Assembly (NCBI GenBank): GCA_030704615.1
Contig: CM060733.1
Coordinates: forward strand, 57,784,001-57,848,000
Source of the DNA: Takakia lepidozioides
Lineage: Eukaryota > Streptophyta > Takakiopsida > Takakiales > Takakiaceae
DNA: 64,000 bases
Direction: 5' to 3'
Translations under genes and position numbers: made by a program
Part shown: piece after piece, positions 34,023 through 46,600 of the stretch
How the letters are laid out: every line of letters starts with the position of its first letter
Numbering within the stretch: the first letter of the stretch is position 1
The notes under the pieces: generated by a model
Database searches by the model: none
Seen by the model: the letters and a program-made list of their open reading frames with translations, nothing else
What the model was told of the DNA's origin: nothing

Positions 34023-34926
34023 CAGTGTTGGGCGGTTCTTGCATTTGTGAAGGAACCTTCGGTTCCGGTTCCAAAATGATTTCAAGAGACGGTTCCGGAT
34101 CCGGTTCCGGTTTTTTTTTATTGAGCCGGTTCCGGTCCGGTTCCGGATCCAACTTTTAAACATGGGGGCGGTTCCGGTTACCGGTTAGTTGCTGATAAAA
34201 ACCATCGGTTCCGGTTAGGTTCCGGTTCTATTTTAAAAATATATTTGTTTAATTTAATTAGATTTAAAATATTTTATCAGTCCGGTAGATTAAATAGCAG
34301 TGTATTCACATATTTGAACTAAAATCCAACGATTTTGTTAGTTTTCACTAACACAAAAAAACAAACAAAAATACTCTAAATAAACTCGTAGAAGAAAATG
34401 GGTAAAATTTTATGGGTTGAAAGTACTATTCAGCTACCTGGCAAGTATTGGCATCTTCAAACATTTTATTAATGAACTTAGCCAGGATATCATGGAGCTG
34501 GAGATTGAACCCAAGATCTCATGGCGCTGAAGCATTGAACATAGAATCTCATGGCCTTCAAGCATTGAACCCAGGATCTCAGGAGCTTAAGAGCATTAAA
34601 TAAGTTTTTCCCTGGGCCCACCAGCCCCACCAAGGGGTCAAGAACCAAGAACCGGACTTAGAAGCGCTTTGGTAGGTACTAGAGACATTTAGGGCTACAG
34701 CCCAGGGGTGGACCGGAACCGGATCCGGAACCGCTTTGGAGCTGGAACCGCCGGTTCCCACACATGTGGTCATAGCTGGAACGGCCGGTTCCGGTTCCCA
34801 CACAATCCCCAATGAGCGGTTCCGGTTCCGGTTCTGCACAGGCGGGTCCGGTTCCGGTCCGGTTCCACATAACCGGAACCGGAACCGGCGGTTACCCGGG
34901 GCCAGGCGGGTAACCGCCCAACACTG
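34023..34926. mobile_element. Non-autonomous hAT-type element (MITE), 904 bp
   Basis: Terminal inverted repeats begin CAGTGTTGGGCGGTT at the left end and are perfectly inverted at the right end (AACCGCCCAACACTG). The element is flanked by a perfect 8-bp direct duplication GTTCAAAC (34015-34022 and 34927-34934), the size made by hAT transposases. Both subterminal regions are dense in GGTTCCGG/CCGGAACC units in opposite orientation, so the element can fold back on itself. No transposase is encoded. Confidence 0.92.
34484..34592. repeat. Short tandem repeat inside the hAT MITE
   Basis: Three to four copies of a roughly 35-bp unit of the form CATGG..CT..AGATTGAACCCA.GATCT. The copies differ at several positions. 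They lie between the two GGTTCCGG-rich arms. Confidence 0.7.
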
Positions 34927-35889
34927 GTTCAAACCATATCGGGAACCCTAAGTTTGAAACCCTTCAAACCTATGGTTTGATTCTATGACAAAACAAGGTT
35001 GTGTGAAACTAATTGCAACTTCTCTTTTATCATCTTTCAGGATTTAACGAGGGTAACCCTATGTTTGAAATTTTTTATTTCATGTATATTTTTAATGACT
35101 ATATTAGGGTTTCTCAACATTTTTAGATGAGAGAGCATCCCGTAGATGGGCCCAATTGGTTAGGCCACAAAGCTGCCTCACAAATGGTGGTAGGCTTCAA
35201 AGCCAGTGTATGCTGGATGTTACCCAACAAAGCCAATCCAGCTATCCGAAAAGGGTCTAAGGTCAATGAATTACTTAATGTATGAATATCCGGGGAGTTT
35301 ACAGTCTTTAAGGTAAGTCCACCCAACTTGCTTTGCCCTGGTTACAATACTACCGTGGCAAGGTGTTCAACTTCCAAATGAAAAGTATTATCCTTTTGGA
35401 ATGAAGTGGTATCATAAGTTATGTTTGCATGAGTACTCCTACTTGATGACAAATTTTTAGTTGCATCTGAAACCTTAAAGGTGTTTTGATTCTAAAGTAC
35501 ACATTGTGATTTCAAGTGGTTGTGTGAAATGTTCTTTGTTGTTTTTTTTTCATTATCTTTTTTTGTCTAGTTATTAAATAACCTATGTGCACTCATCCTT
35601 TTATTTTTGTCAAACGCATGTTTTATTTCTTTATCGCATAAAGCCTTAAAATTTATCCTTTGTAGAAATTTGCTTATTGTCTCTGTTGTTTGAAATCTAT
35701 GTTTGATCACAAGTAGTGCTTTTTTTGACGATTTCCATTATTTTTTTGAAACCCTTAAGATGCCATTTCTTCCCTGATTATTAAATAAGCTATATGTTCT
35801 TTTTTATGCCGTTCAAACCTCAAGTTTTCTCTCTCTTCTTATGTACTATATAAAATGTCTTAGTCTTTCTTGAAACTCTATCTTGACCT

Positions 35890-36686
35890 ATGTTAATCGC
35901 AATTATGTTACAGAAGGCAGTCATGGAGTATGCCAAGGTTGGAGAGCACTACCAGTTCAACGAATCCACAAAAAGATGGACGTGTTTGAAGTGTTTGAAA
36001 TCCTATGGTAGCAAGTGTACATTTGTCAATCATCTTGCTAGATGTGGACAGCCCCCCTTGGCACCTGGCCAATCTGGTCGTCCACGTTCCAAGACTAAGA
36101 CATATGATCATGTGGCATCAAAAAAGCGATGTGCCCAAATGATGGGATCATGGAAAACACGTCATAAGCTTCTTCTTGCCAAGGCTCGTTCTCGATATAG
36201 GACTAAGGCAAATCAGATATGGGACAATGCAAGAAATAGTTTGGGCAGCAAGTGGAGGACAAATCCCATGAGGATGAATCCAATCACTCCAATGGAAGCA
36301 AAGCCAAGGATTGTTCTTCAGATGGATCTGACAAAGAACGATCCTATAATAATGGGAAGGATGCCCCTCCAGATTCTCCTAGTTCAAGTGATGAGCCTCT
36401 AATCATTGCTTGTTTGAAGGCGGGTCATGGTAGCCGTGGGTTGAGACCGAGGTTGAATTGCCTCAAGGACCTCCTGAGCTCACTCTTGAGCCAATTTTGG
36501 AGCCCGTTCCTGGCCATAATGTGCAGGTTGAGATGCACGATGATTGTTTTGGTGCAGGGTGTTCTTGATCAGGAAAGTAGAATTCAGCTTTTGGAGGTGG
36601 ATGAGATTGATCTTCAATCTCCCCATAGTCATTCCTTGCATTTGGAAGAGGTAGATGAATTCTTTGATTGCATGGGTGCACGCTAA
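35890..36686 (+). pseudogene. BED-like zinc-finger ORF, decayed
   Basis: ORF of 170 codons from ATG 35890 contains GEHYQFNESTKRWTCLKC and then FVNHLARCG, a C-x2-C ... H-x3-C pattern with preceding aromatics. This fits the BED finger found at the N terminus of hAT transposases and of some host proteins. A basic stretch follows. Around 36250 an acidic Ser/Asp-rich frame (36252-36686, SNHSNGSKAKDCSSDGSDKE) overlaps in +1, so a frameshift or an unrecognised intron is likely. I see no RNase H-like catalytic domain or hAT dimerisation domain downstream. It could be a hAT remnant or a domesticated gene. Confidence 0.45.
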
Positions 36687-36702
36687 AACATTGAATCTGG
36701 AT

Positions 36703-37642
36703 AAACAATGAGATTTTTGCAATAATAGCTTTGAGGAGTTTTCTAGTGCCACCCCGTACAACGATTAGTTAGGTTGGTGTGGAATAATCAGCCACATGCA
36801 GCATTATGTCCTCTAGCACCCAAAGGTGGGCCACAACAAAATTCCACAACACACTTGCACACCACACAAACCAAATTTTCTGTTAATTAGGATTCTTCAA
36901 GCTAATCCCCAGATGCAAACTTGACGAAAGGGTCATGTTGGAGGGTAGAGTTGTGCGTGGTTGTGCCTTTGCCAATCCTGTAGGAGTTTCTCACAATGGA
37001 GCTCCCACATATGAGATATTCATGCCCCTACATAACCTGGAACTGCCGGCGAATGGTGTAGCTCTGCCATGAGGCTGCCTTTGCATGTCTAATTGGTGCG
37101 AGAACGTCTTCCTTCATTTTAAGACCTTTTTTCCAATACTGCTGAGGCAAAGGGAGAAAAGTGTGAAATTGAAATTGAACCAACCACAACCCCACCACAG
37201 GATAACAACTACATGATAGAAAAAATTGGATATTTGAATTCTCAAAGTATTATAAGCTAACAGTACATTGAATACTCAGGACAGTATGATAGCTGTCTCG
37301 AATTGAACATGCAATTGGGAGCAATAAACCGATTGTTGAGTTTTCAAAATGGTTAGTCCAAATGGAAAGAGCACATGCCATTTATGAGAACAGAGGCCTA
37401 ATTAGTAGACCCCCACATTGAAGTGACAGTAAGACACTGCACAGACGTAAGATGAATGAAGCGGTGCACCAAAAACAGCTTTTAGCCAAAGAATGAGCTC
37501 TTGCCCCCAAGAGAATGCTCTTGGAGAAAACAGGGAATACTCTTACAAATGGGCTACAATTCGGTTCTCTGTATAACAAAATATATACCTATTTAACAAC
37601 ACCCAAAGGAAAGGCAACTGGCAACAAGCTAAACCAAAGGAA
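36703..37642. other. Gene-free stretch downstream of RAV1
   Basis: About 940 bp, with nothing recognisable on either strand. It should include the 3' UTR of the minus-strand RAV1/DMXL gene at its right end. Confidence 0.5.
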
Positions 37643-40600
37643 TCAAGCACCTGAGGCAGCATTATCCCAGAATTGGTGTCGAAACAACTTGACTATGCCA
37701 TCTCCACCACATGTGACAAATCCATCCCTCAGTGGTTGGACGTCCGTCACAGCAGCCTGCTGCAAACATGTGTAGTTAGCCATATTAATATCTCCGACTG
37801 TGGTGTTATCTCAACACAAAGTTGTTATTGCGTATTCCTGAAACTACCAGATTAACTGAGTCTTGGCAAAGTGCTAAGGGAAAGAGACACTAACTTTGTG
37901 AGAGGCTCACTCCAGTAGTAAGACTTACCTGATATAAACAATTAGGTGTAATTTCCAGATTTCCTCTAGAAAGTCCTTCACACAAGCATCAATCTACTGT
38001 GTGTGAGCTGCCCAGCAATTAGACCCCAATTGGACCAGGGCTTTAGACTCAGACTCAAGATTTTGAAACTTGATGAACAGAGGTGCAGGGACTGTGTTCT
38101 TGATGGTCTTGAACAGGGTCACCGTAATACCCTGGACATTGTATCAGAAAATGGATATTGTCTTCAGCCATCTGCACATCGGCCATTGACAATCTCCTCT
38201 CTCATCTGTTTATTATTCAAAGGTAGACTCCCGGCCCTGAGTTTGAATTCAGTCTAGTAGGCCCTTGAGATGATGCTTAGGTCCTCACCCATGTTACAAA
38301 CTGGACACAAGTTCAGGTAAGTTTTATGCCTAATTTGATTTGTTCAGACATTCTTCCTACTTCCGACGTGGCCATAGACACTTCAGCCTCCAAGTCAGCT
38401 TAATCTAGCAGGGTCAGTTCTTCCTGCAAAAATTCAGGTACTAGAAAATCTACTATACCCTTTTCCGCCAGGACTTGCTTGTTTAACAGGATGGTATTGC
38501 TTCCAAGAGGTAGAGTCGATCATCATAGGTTATCTGGTATCAGGCATTGGATTCAACTGACCCACTCTCTGACCTTGACTCGTCATGTAGAGAGCTCAAG
38601 GACGGTATGCCAACTCACCCCAAACAGCCACGTTAGCTGTTCTAGGGCAGGCTGACATGCTCTCTTTGAGCACTGAAAGATGGAAAGCACTGAAGTATTC
38701 TCAATTTTTGGCATGGTTGGAGTGGCCAGCCCACATGGCACATGCGTACTCCAGGGTAGGCCTAATAATGTTGCAAAGCAAGGTTCATTTAAGCATTAAT
38801 CCCTTTGCGGTGGAAAAGTTGAGTGAGACCTACAGCTTTGCATTTGCTATTCAAACCACTTTTTGTATATGCACATCCAAGTTAGAACTTGAGGAAAACT
38901 AAAAAACCAAGATATGAGTAGGAAGGGAGCGATCTGTTCACTGCCCCCTGTTCATTTGAGATCCCTCCTCTTTACTAGGTGATTCCAGGCATCCACATTC
39001 CTTTGACATGGTTTGTTAACCATCTGTTGCTCTAACAATTGCAGCTCTAACTGCTGCAAACCCTTACTTTAGTACGACAAATCAACAAGAAAGGGAGAAG
39101 ACAGAGAGAAGATGGCCTGCCTGCACCACAGCACCAAATCCACGGGAGTTGTGCTGGAGAAACGTGTGGCGATCGTGTACTCTTTGCCAGTGTCCTGCCA
39201 TTGAACTTGTGCTTACATCCCATAATTTTACATCACCATCCTTACTGCCTGTAAAGAAATATGATGTGTCTGGCACCGCTGTTATTCGTGTAATGCTTCC
39301 TGCACACAAGCCAGTCCTTGAGAGACCGCAAAAGATGAAATGGTACTTTATACTGTCCGAAGGAGCTCAAAGAGCTTTAGGACAATAGGAAGAAAGAAAC
39401 AAGAAACAGGAAAGAGAGAGGGGCCACAAACAGCCCAACAACAACTAAAGCTCAATTGATTGTCTAAGAAAGAAAGAAAGAAGCTTTGTAATGTCAATCT
39501 ACCTTGGCACAGGAGTCATCTACCTCGGCACAGTGTGACACGTTGGATGAGGAAAATATAGCCCCACTGCAGACTCTTGCTATGACAATAATGCCCGTCA
39601 CTCTAAAGACCAGCGGGAGAAATGAAATGAAATGAAATGGTACTTTAAAACGTCCGCGGAAAGCTCATAGAGCTTATGGGACAAAATGGAAACATGAGAG
39701 AGGAACAAGTCCAGAAACCACAATTAATGTTCGAGCGAATGTCGAAGGGTGAAGGCCTCGTGCAGGTAGGCTGCCAAGCATTTTTGATCCTCATAGTGGA
39801 AGACATCAGTGAGAGTTTGGGTTCCACTGAATAAACAGTGGAATCTCCCACGGATCTCGTAGTATAGAGGGCAGTAGAAGAAGAAGTGTTCTTCAGTTTC
39901 GATTTCCTGGCTGCGCCCTATGCAAGCTGGACATAGGCGGTCCTCCCGTTGCAGGTTTTCCCATCTGCCAGTCTCTATCCGTAGGTTGTGGGAACCCACC
40001 CTGAACCGCCCCAATGCCCTCAGGAGGGAAGAAGATAAGGATGCTGAAAGGTAATTTGGTCTCAAGATTCTATTGTCGCGGAGCACCAACAATGTCTCTC
40101 GATAGAAGTGGAGCTTTGTTGTGAGATTGGGTAGCTTCCAAGTTCTCTGGACATGTAATTCCATAAGCTCTCTCCTAAGAAAGAAAGAAAAACATCTGCG
40201 GGAGGCGCGAAGCTTCTAAGGGACACAAGAAGAATAACATGGAGTACAAATAATAGAACCAGAGACTGAGTGTCACACCAAGGCAGACTGCCTCAGCAGG
40301 TAAGTTGCTAAGCACTAGGAGCCAGAGAAAGTACTCATAAGATTTGTTTGCCGTAGTTAGGAGCCAGAGAAGGAGAGGGAGGTGACGACATACAGCCATA
40401 AAACAAAGAGCCACAGCAAAAGAAGAACCTGAGGTGACCAAAAAGGAACAACATACTGACCAGTGTGAGCCTTTGGAATAGACCAAAGCATGCCACCAGT
40501 AGCTACCTCACCAGTCGGAACGTTGCCCTCTGGCCTTCCAGAACCCAACAAGCCTTGTTGGGCACCAGATGACAGGGATGCCTGCTGCTCCCCTTCTCTG

Positions 40601-43600
40601 GAGCCAGCCTTAGCTCGTCTGGCTTTGTTCATTGCAATGTAACGGAAGTCGTGGACAGCAATGTCACCATCTTTGCCTCCAGTAACTATCCAAGGTGAGC
40701 TTGGCCCCCCTCCTAACCCAACATCTAGCACACCAAGACAACGTGCACCCCCTGCAACAAGCACATATACAATATACTGGATTACATGCAATTGGAGGTC
40801 ATTCACAGGCAGCTGATGATTTCATGTGTGAGAACTGTAAGAGAAAAGGAGCTCAAAACTCCTCATCATGGCCCACCCTTCTTTATGTCATGTGATGTAA
40901 TACTCCAACTGAAACAAGTTGATGGGGGTAAAGATCTAGAAGGAGCAGTGCACACCTTCATGACAGGTAACTGATGCCCGTGATGAATGGGGTGGTGCCA
41001 ACGTGTCCCACAGCACCAAATTATCCCCAGTTGGAGACATGCCTGTGGCCACAATAATACCCCCACTTCCTCCTGCAAATGCTGCATCTCTGCCACCATG
41101 GCCACAAGCAGTAATATAGACACAATTTATGACAGAGAGTAGTCATCAGGACTGTCAATAATGTGGATTTGCAGCCTATTATGAACAGAAACTCAAGAGA
41201 AAAACCTTTCTGGTTAATGCATGGCAGATCCAATACTACTCTCTATGACAAGTGATTGGCAAATCAGGAGTTGGGTGGGTTGGGAACATACGAGGCATGG
41301 TTGCCGAAACAAAGACGAGATTCAGTGGGACGAACATTACTGTGCCCTCCAACCTCAAGCTGCCATGTACACACAGTACCATCCAATGCTGCAGTGACAA
41401 AGCGATGTCCACACCAATCAAATCGAACTGAAGAAATGGAGGCCAGTACATATGGCGGTGGAACATTGGCAGCTGGGAGCACCCCGTATGTTGCCATTGC
41501 AGAGGGCCTTCCAAACTGCCATGATTGAAGTACACATCACATTGTCAGTCACATTGAGTGCTTATCAGTTGTGTAACCATATAAGCAACATCTAAATTAA
41601 CAAAAAAGAATACTGACACAGGAATACACACTTTCCTATTTTCTTAAAATCAGAAAATACCAAGAACAAACGAGAATTGCCAAAGCATGAGCCCCTAACT
41701 CTTGTGAAACACTTTTTTCATTCCTGAGGACCCAACCAAATGACTTCACGCACTAGCATTCCCAGGGTGAACTTCTTGATGACCAGAGACAGACCAAGAA
41801 GCTCCACGACAAGCTCCCTCATACTCCATGACACCCCACCAGGTGGACTGAATGAAGTCCACTCAGGAGAAAGACAAAGTGAGAAAGGTATATACTGACC
41901 TGCCAGAGGTAAACATGCGTGTTGTTTGACCCTACTAAGAAGAGGGGTCGGAGTGGATGCCCTGCCAGGGCCTTTGTGCTCACATTCTCAACAGTGGCCA
42001 GCGGATCTGCATAGCCCTCCACATCTTCCCAGTCTTCCCACCCTAGGCCCCATGCGCCCATACCTCCATAGCCAGGCATCCCAAAGGTGAGTCCGCCCTG
42101 CCCAATCTCCTTCACTCCCTTTGGGAGTGCACCAGAGCCTACCGCTGCACCACCCAAACCAATGCCAGAGCCTCTTCTGCCCCCCAAACCTACACCTGGA
42201 CCGACCAGTGTTGGCACGGGTGTAGATATTGCGCCTGCCCACCCATTTCTAGGCCAGTCCACTTGTGCCCAGAGATTGTCAACTGTCTCTGTGTACGTTC
42301 CTTGCGTACTCAGGTCCAGATACAACAACCCCTGTGGAGATGCACACTGAAGTTGAGAAGTTGAATAATAACTTGTATTTGATGGGATAACTAGTACAGA
42401 GTTGGAACCCATGTACATGCAACACTTTCAAGCACCTAGATGGGGCAAGGATACAGGTATAGCATCCTCACAATGCCCTACCTGTTCCTCATAATGGTCA
42501 ATTTGGCCTAGGCCTCTGCAGGCCAGCCAAAAGAGCTGTCTAACATCCCCAGCTGAGAAGGGGTGTGTCCTCCAGTCAAAAACAGTCCTCCCCAGCCCAG
42601 CAACTACGGCTAGAACTTCCTAGCTAGTGAATGACAATTTATCTAACCTACATGACTTCTGTCCACCCCAGGAGGGCCAGGAGTATTGAAGAAACACTCG
42701 ACTGCAATAGCTGCATCATGTAGTAATACCTCAATGATCAGACCAAATGAAAAGAATGTGAATTGGCAAAAAGTGGAGTTTTCACCTTCCGGTTGCTGGC
42801 AAGAACGATCTGCTCTGAGTTACAAGAGTTTACACAGAGTGCCTGTCACAGCCCACCAAGTGGTCCATCAACCACCGCCCTGGTAGGTCTTACCAGCCTG
42901 GTCACATGTAAAATGCATATGTAGATACACAATAGTAAGGCCCCCTTGCTTGACAGCATATCTTCAGACACACAGACACTGCTCTGCTGCTGAGCAGTTA
43001 AAAGGGGCATTTTCTAACTTCTCAGCTACTCTTCCCACTTAACTAACGTGAAACTCCTGAGACAACATGGAATTGTCCCTCTTGTTACCTCTCTTGCCTG
43101 TTCTCATGCCCTGCATTCCCTCACCAAGCATTACAATATGATGCTGCTGTTTGCACCAATAAGCAGTGAGACTACCTCAAAGAGCTCTCCACTTAGATGA
43201 AGAACTTCTGCAGGCCTCTGGAACCTCGGTGCAAACCACTCCACACCTTGAACCCCACCTTGAAACTTAGCATTCCCAGGCGTGACCAGTGGTTGACCCT
43301 TAACCAAAATCCCTTTTGTTCTGCCAGTAGGAGGTTTAAGACTGGCAGAAGTATCCCTTGCAGCCGGCCAGCTGCTACTGGAGGCACGATCATGTTCCCC
43401 AACCCGGGTGCCTAACACATGAGGCCCAGTCACCCTCCACCCACTGACATCCATTTTTGCTGCCCTGGCTTGGGGTCCACTTATGCCTTCCAACTCAAGA
43501 GCTGACCGAACTTGTTCACGCACAACTAGTTGCGTCCATAGCACCTTGCAAGCATCATCTTCTGTGTCAACATGTGCAACTGGAAAAAGAATTAGTTCTT

Positions 43601-46600
43601 GCTGGGAGGCTCTCTCACTGCCACTACTTTCAGGCCTTCCCTTAGATGTGCCAAAATTGTAGCTGTCTGTTGTGGACCCCTGTAACCTGCCCCAAAGCCA
43701 GTCTGTGAGAGGACTGCTTTTGGTCTTCCCTTCCAGCATTTGTTGCACATGAGATGCAAGCTGCTGGCGTAGGCCCATGGCAATGCATGCTACCAAGCTA
43801 GGTAATACCATATCAAAATCATCCAAGGTGAGTGGAGTAGATCGAGAATTCAATCCAGTAATTGGGTTCTCACCATCAGTAACAATGTGGGCTTCATGCT
43901 GATTAGTGGGGAGGGAGCTGGATCTATTCAGATGTTGAGTACTATCTCTCATTTCACTCTTGAATTCACACCATGTAGATGAGACAGGTGAGTGAGACTG
44001 CAGATTAAGGCCCAGAAATGTGGAACCTTTGTGTGAAGGGGAAAGAGGTGGTGCACAGGCTGAGAGGGATGGCAAAGGTGACTTTCTTGGGCTTTTCAGA
44101 GGGGACTGGGGATGTGAAACCCAACCAAAACTGCTGTATGAGACTTGGTTGCTAGTCCCAGTCAACTGCCTTCGCACATACGAGAGGAGGTGTGCCCAGA
44201 GAGTGACCCCCAACACTTGCCACGCATCATCCTCCGGTAAGATCTCTACTGAAGCATCACCCGAGCTCGCTGTGGATAATTGTGCATTCCTTTCCAGCAA
44301 AACTTGCTGCCCTAGGCCCTCTCCATGGCACATGTCTTGAAACCATGCTAGTACATCAACATTTGAGGGGGCCACCTCAGGGGAAGTTGATGGGTTGCTA
44401 ATAGTAGGACCGACTAATACAAGGAGGGCTTTTGTCTGCCGTCCCAGCCAAGCAGCAGCTACATAAAAGAGAAAGGCTAATAGGACCATAGCCTTCTCGG
44501 TTTTTCCCCTGCTATCATCTTTGACCAGAAGTGACGAAGCCTCCCCATCATTCCTCTTATCCTTGAGAGAAGGCTCCTCATAAGTCGCAGTAGCCAATAG
44601 CTGAATCTCCCCAGCGTAACGTACAAGCTCTTGAAGTTGCTCCCGAGGAAAAGTTCCAACACCCGCCAGTGACTTGACCCTTGAGCTGATGCCCAGTCTG
44701 TCAATGCCAAATGCAGCATTCTCAACTGCAGCTTGCAATGAGTACGATCTCGTCACTACTGGCACCACCACTCCACCACATGCCAGGATTACCCGAGGAA
44801 GAACCCAGTGTGCTTCTCTCCACAGTGTCTCAACAACTTGGGTCACCCTCAGAGACACCTCTAGCTTGGTTGCCAGACGAAATCCCTCTGCAGGAGCCTT
44901 GGTATGCGCATACTGTGCATCAACAAGACGGCAGAGGAGGTACAGTCGGTGGTGATTGCGCGCCAGAGCTATCAGCTGGTCACATCACATCAACATCACC
45001 ATACATATAGTGAGGAACCATTGAGCGACTTGTTGTCTGAGTATTGCCTAAGCGTACGTTTGAATACAGGATTAAACCAAATGAGTCATCGAGGTTGTCC
45101 TCGTGAGGGGGAGCACTAGAGCTTCCGGGACAACACACTTGCTGAACTAACTGGTTATGAGAATTACACCACTCAACATATGGAGAATTAGGACAGTTAT
45201 CAATGTAAAGAACTTCAAGTGGGCATGCAAATATTTGTTACATCAAAACAGACTGACCAAGAGACTCTTTCATTGGCTGCATACCACTTCCAGAACTCCT
45301 GAGTAGATGATATCAACTTGGAGGGGAAATCAACATACCTATATCAAGGGCCCCATCAGCCATATGACAAGTCTCAACATCTATTGAACATCATGCACAA
45401 GAGAAGCCCGAGGCCAAATAATTATCCTGTGTTCAGGGAACCTTACCGCAGAAGCAATTTCACCAACATGCAGTAAAAAACAATTCTCCATGATCTTCAA
45501 CCCTTCATTGAATGTCTCGTCTGTCTCCTCCAAATCCTTAGAACCTATGTCACTCATGCCCATGCTCTCGGGACCACCATCTTCCGCTTTAACCAGCCCT
45601 TCTGCCTGGCCATTCCTACTAGAATCCGAAGTCTGTAAGGTCTTCAGACGCTCTCTTGCCTTCCTCCACTGTGGGTGCTCCTGCAACAGCAGTGACATGC
45701 ACTGCAGAGCTAGATCCACTCTTACAGCCTCCCTGACCCTGAGAGCCACATCAGGGGAGACCCAGTTGGGTGAAACTCCCAGAGCACCCTCGAGATTTAA
45801 CCCATTTGTGTTGACAGCTGCATTGGTTTCAAACAAACCTCCCTTGTCATGGCCATTCCCACTTCCCAGACTTGAAGGAGGCCCCCCATCACTGGCGATC
45901 ATCTGCTCCAATGCTTGCAACTAGGCTCCCACAGACAGACCTCTTCAATATTAGATGTAGGTCCATATTGCTTGACACAAAGCTTTGACATTTATACGTG
46001 TATCTACAAACTGACCTTTCAAATGCATGTGGCATCATCATAAGCCTGGATACCCTGCCAACCTTTGTGTCATAAACAGAACATTGCCTTATCTGCCATT
46101 TGCTGTAAACATTGGACATATGATAACTTGAGAGTGACACAAACAACAATCCGGTTGAAGGAATTTAAGGTTACTTTTTTGGCTGGGTTTGCCATGATAC
46201 TAGAAGCATTAGGTTGATTCCAAAACTGCCCTCTAGCCTGGTCACACTTGGAGAAGAGTATCCACCCCATAAAGAAAGAGTTTTTATGGTAAATGCAGAA
46301 TCTGTTTGTAAGGAGGGGTAGTGTGGAAATTATGTCATAGAGCCAAACACAGTCTAGCCCCATGGAGTGATGTATTGGGTTCCTTCTCTCCTATTTGAAC
46401 CTTTCCAATCAGGACAGAAGCTCCACACCTAGAGTCTGAATAAGGGCCACTGTGTAAGGGTTGAGATTGAGTCCACAACAACTGATCGTACAAAATGTGA
46501 TAGTTAACTGCAGGGATTTTACTTTGCAAAACTGCAAGTGCTAATTCCAAGGGCTCTACAATGCATAATCGCGATCAAAGAAGACAGAATTCTTTTCTAC

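Noticed and set aside
34579..34951. ORFs rich in EPEP/GSGSG on both strands
   Set aside because: They are translations of the GGTTCCGG arrays of the hAT MITE and carry no protein signal.
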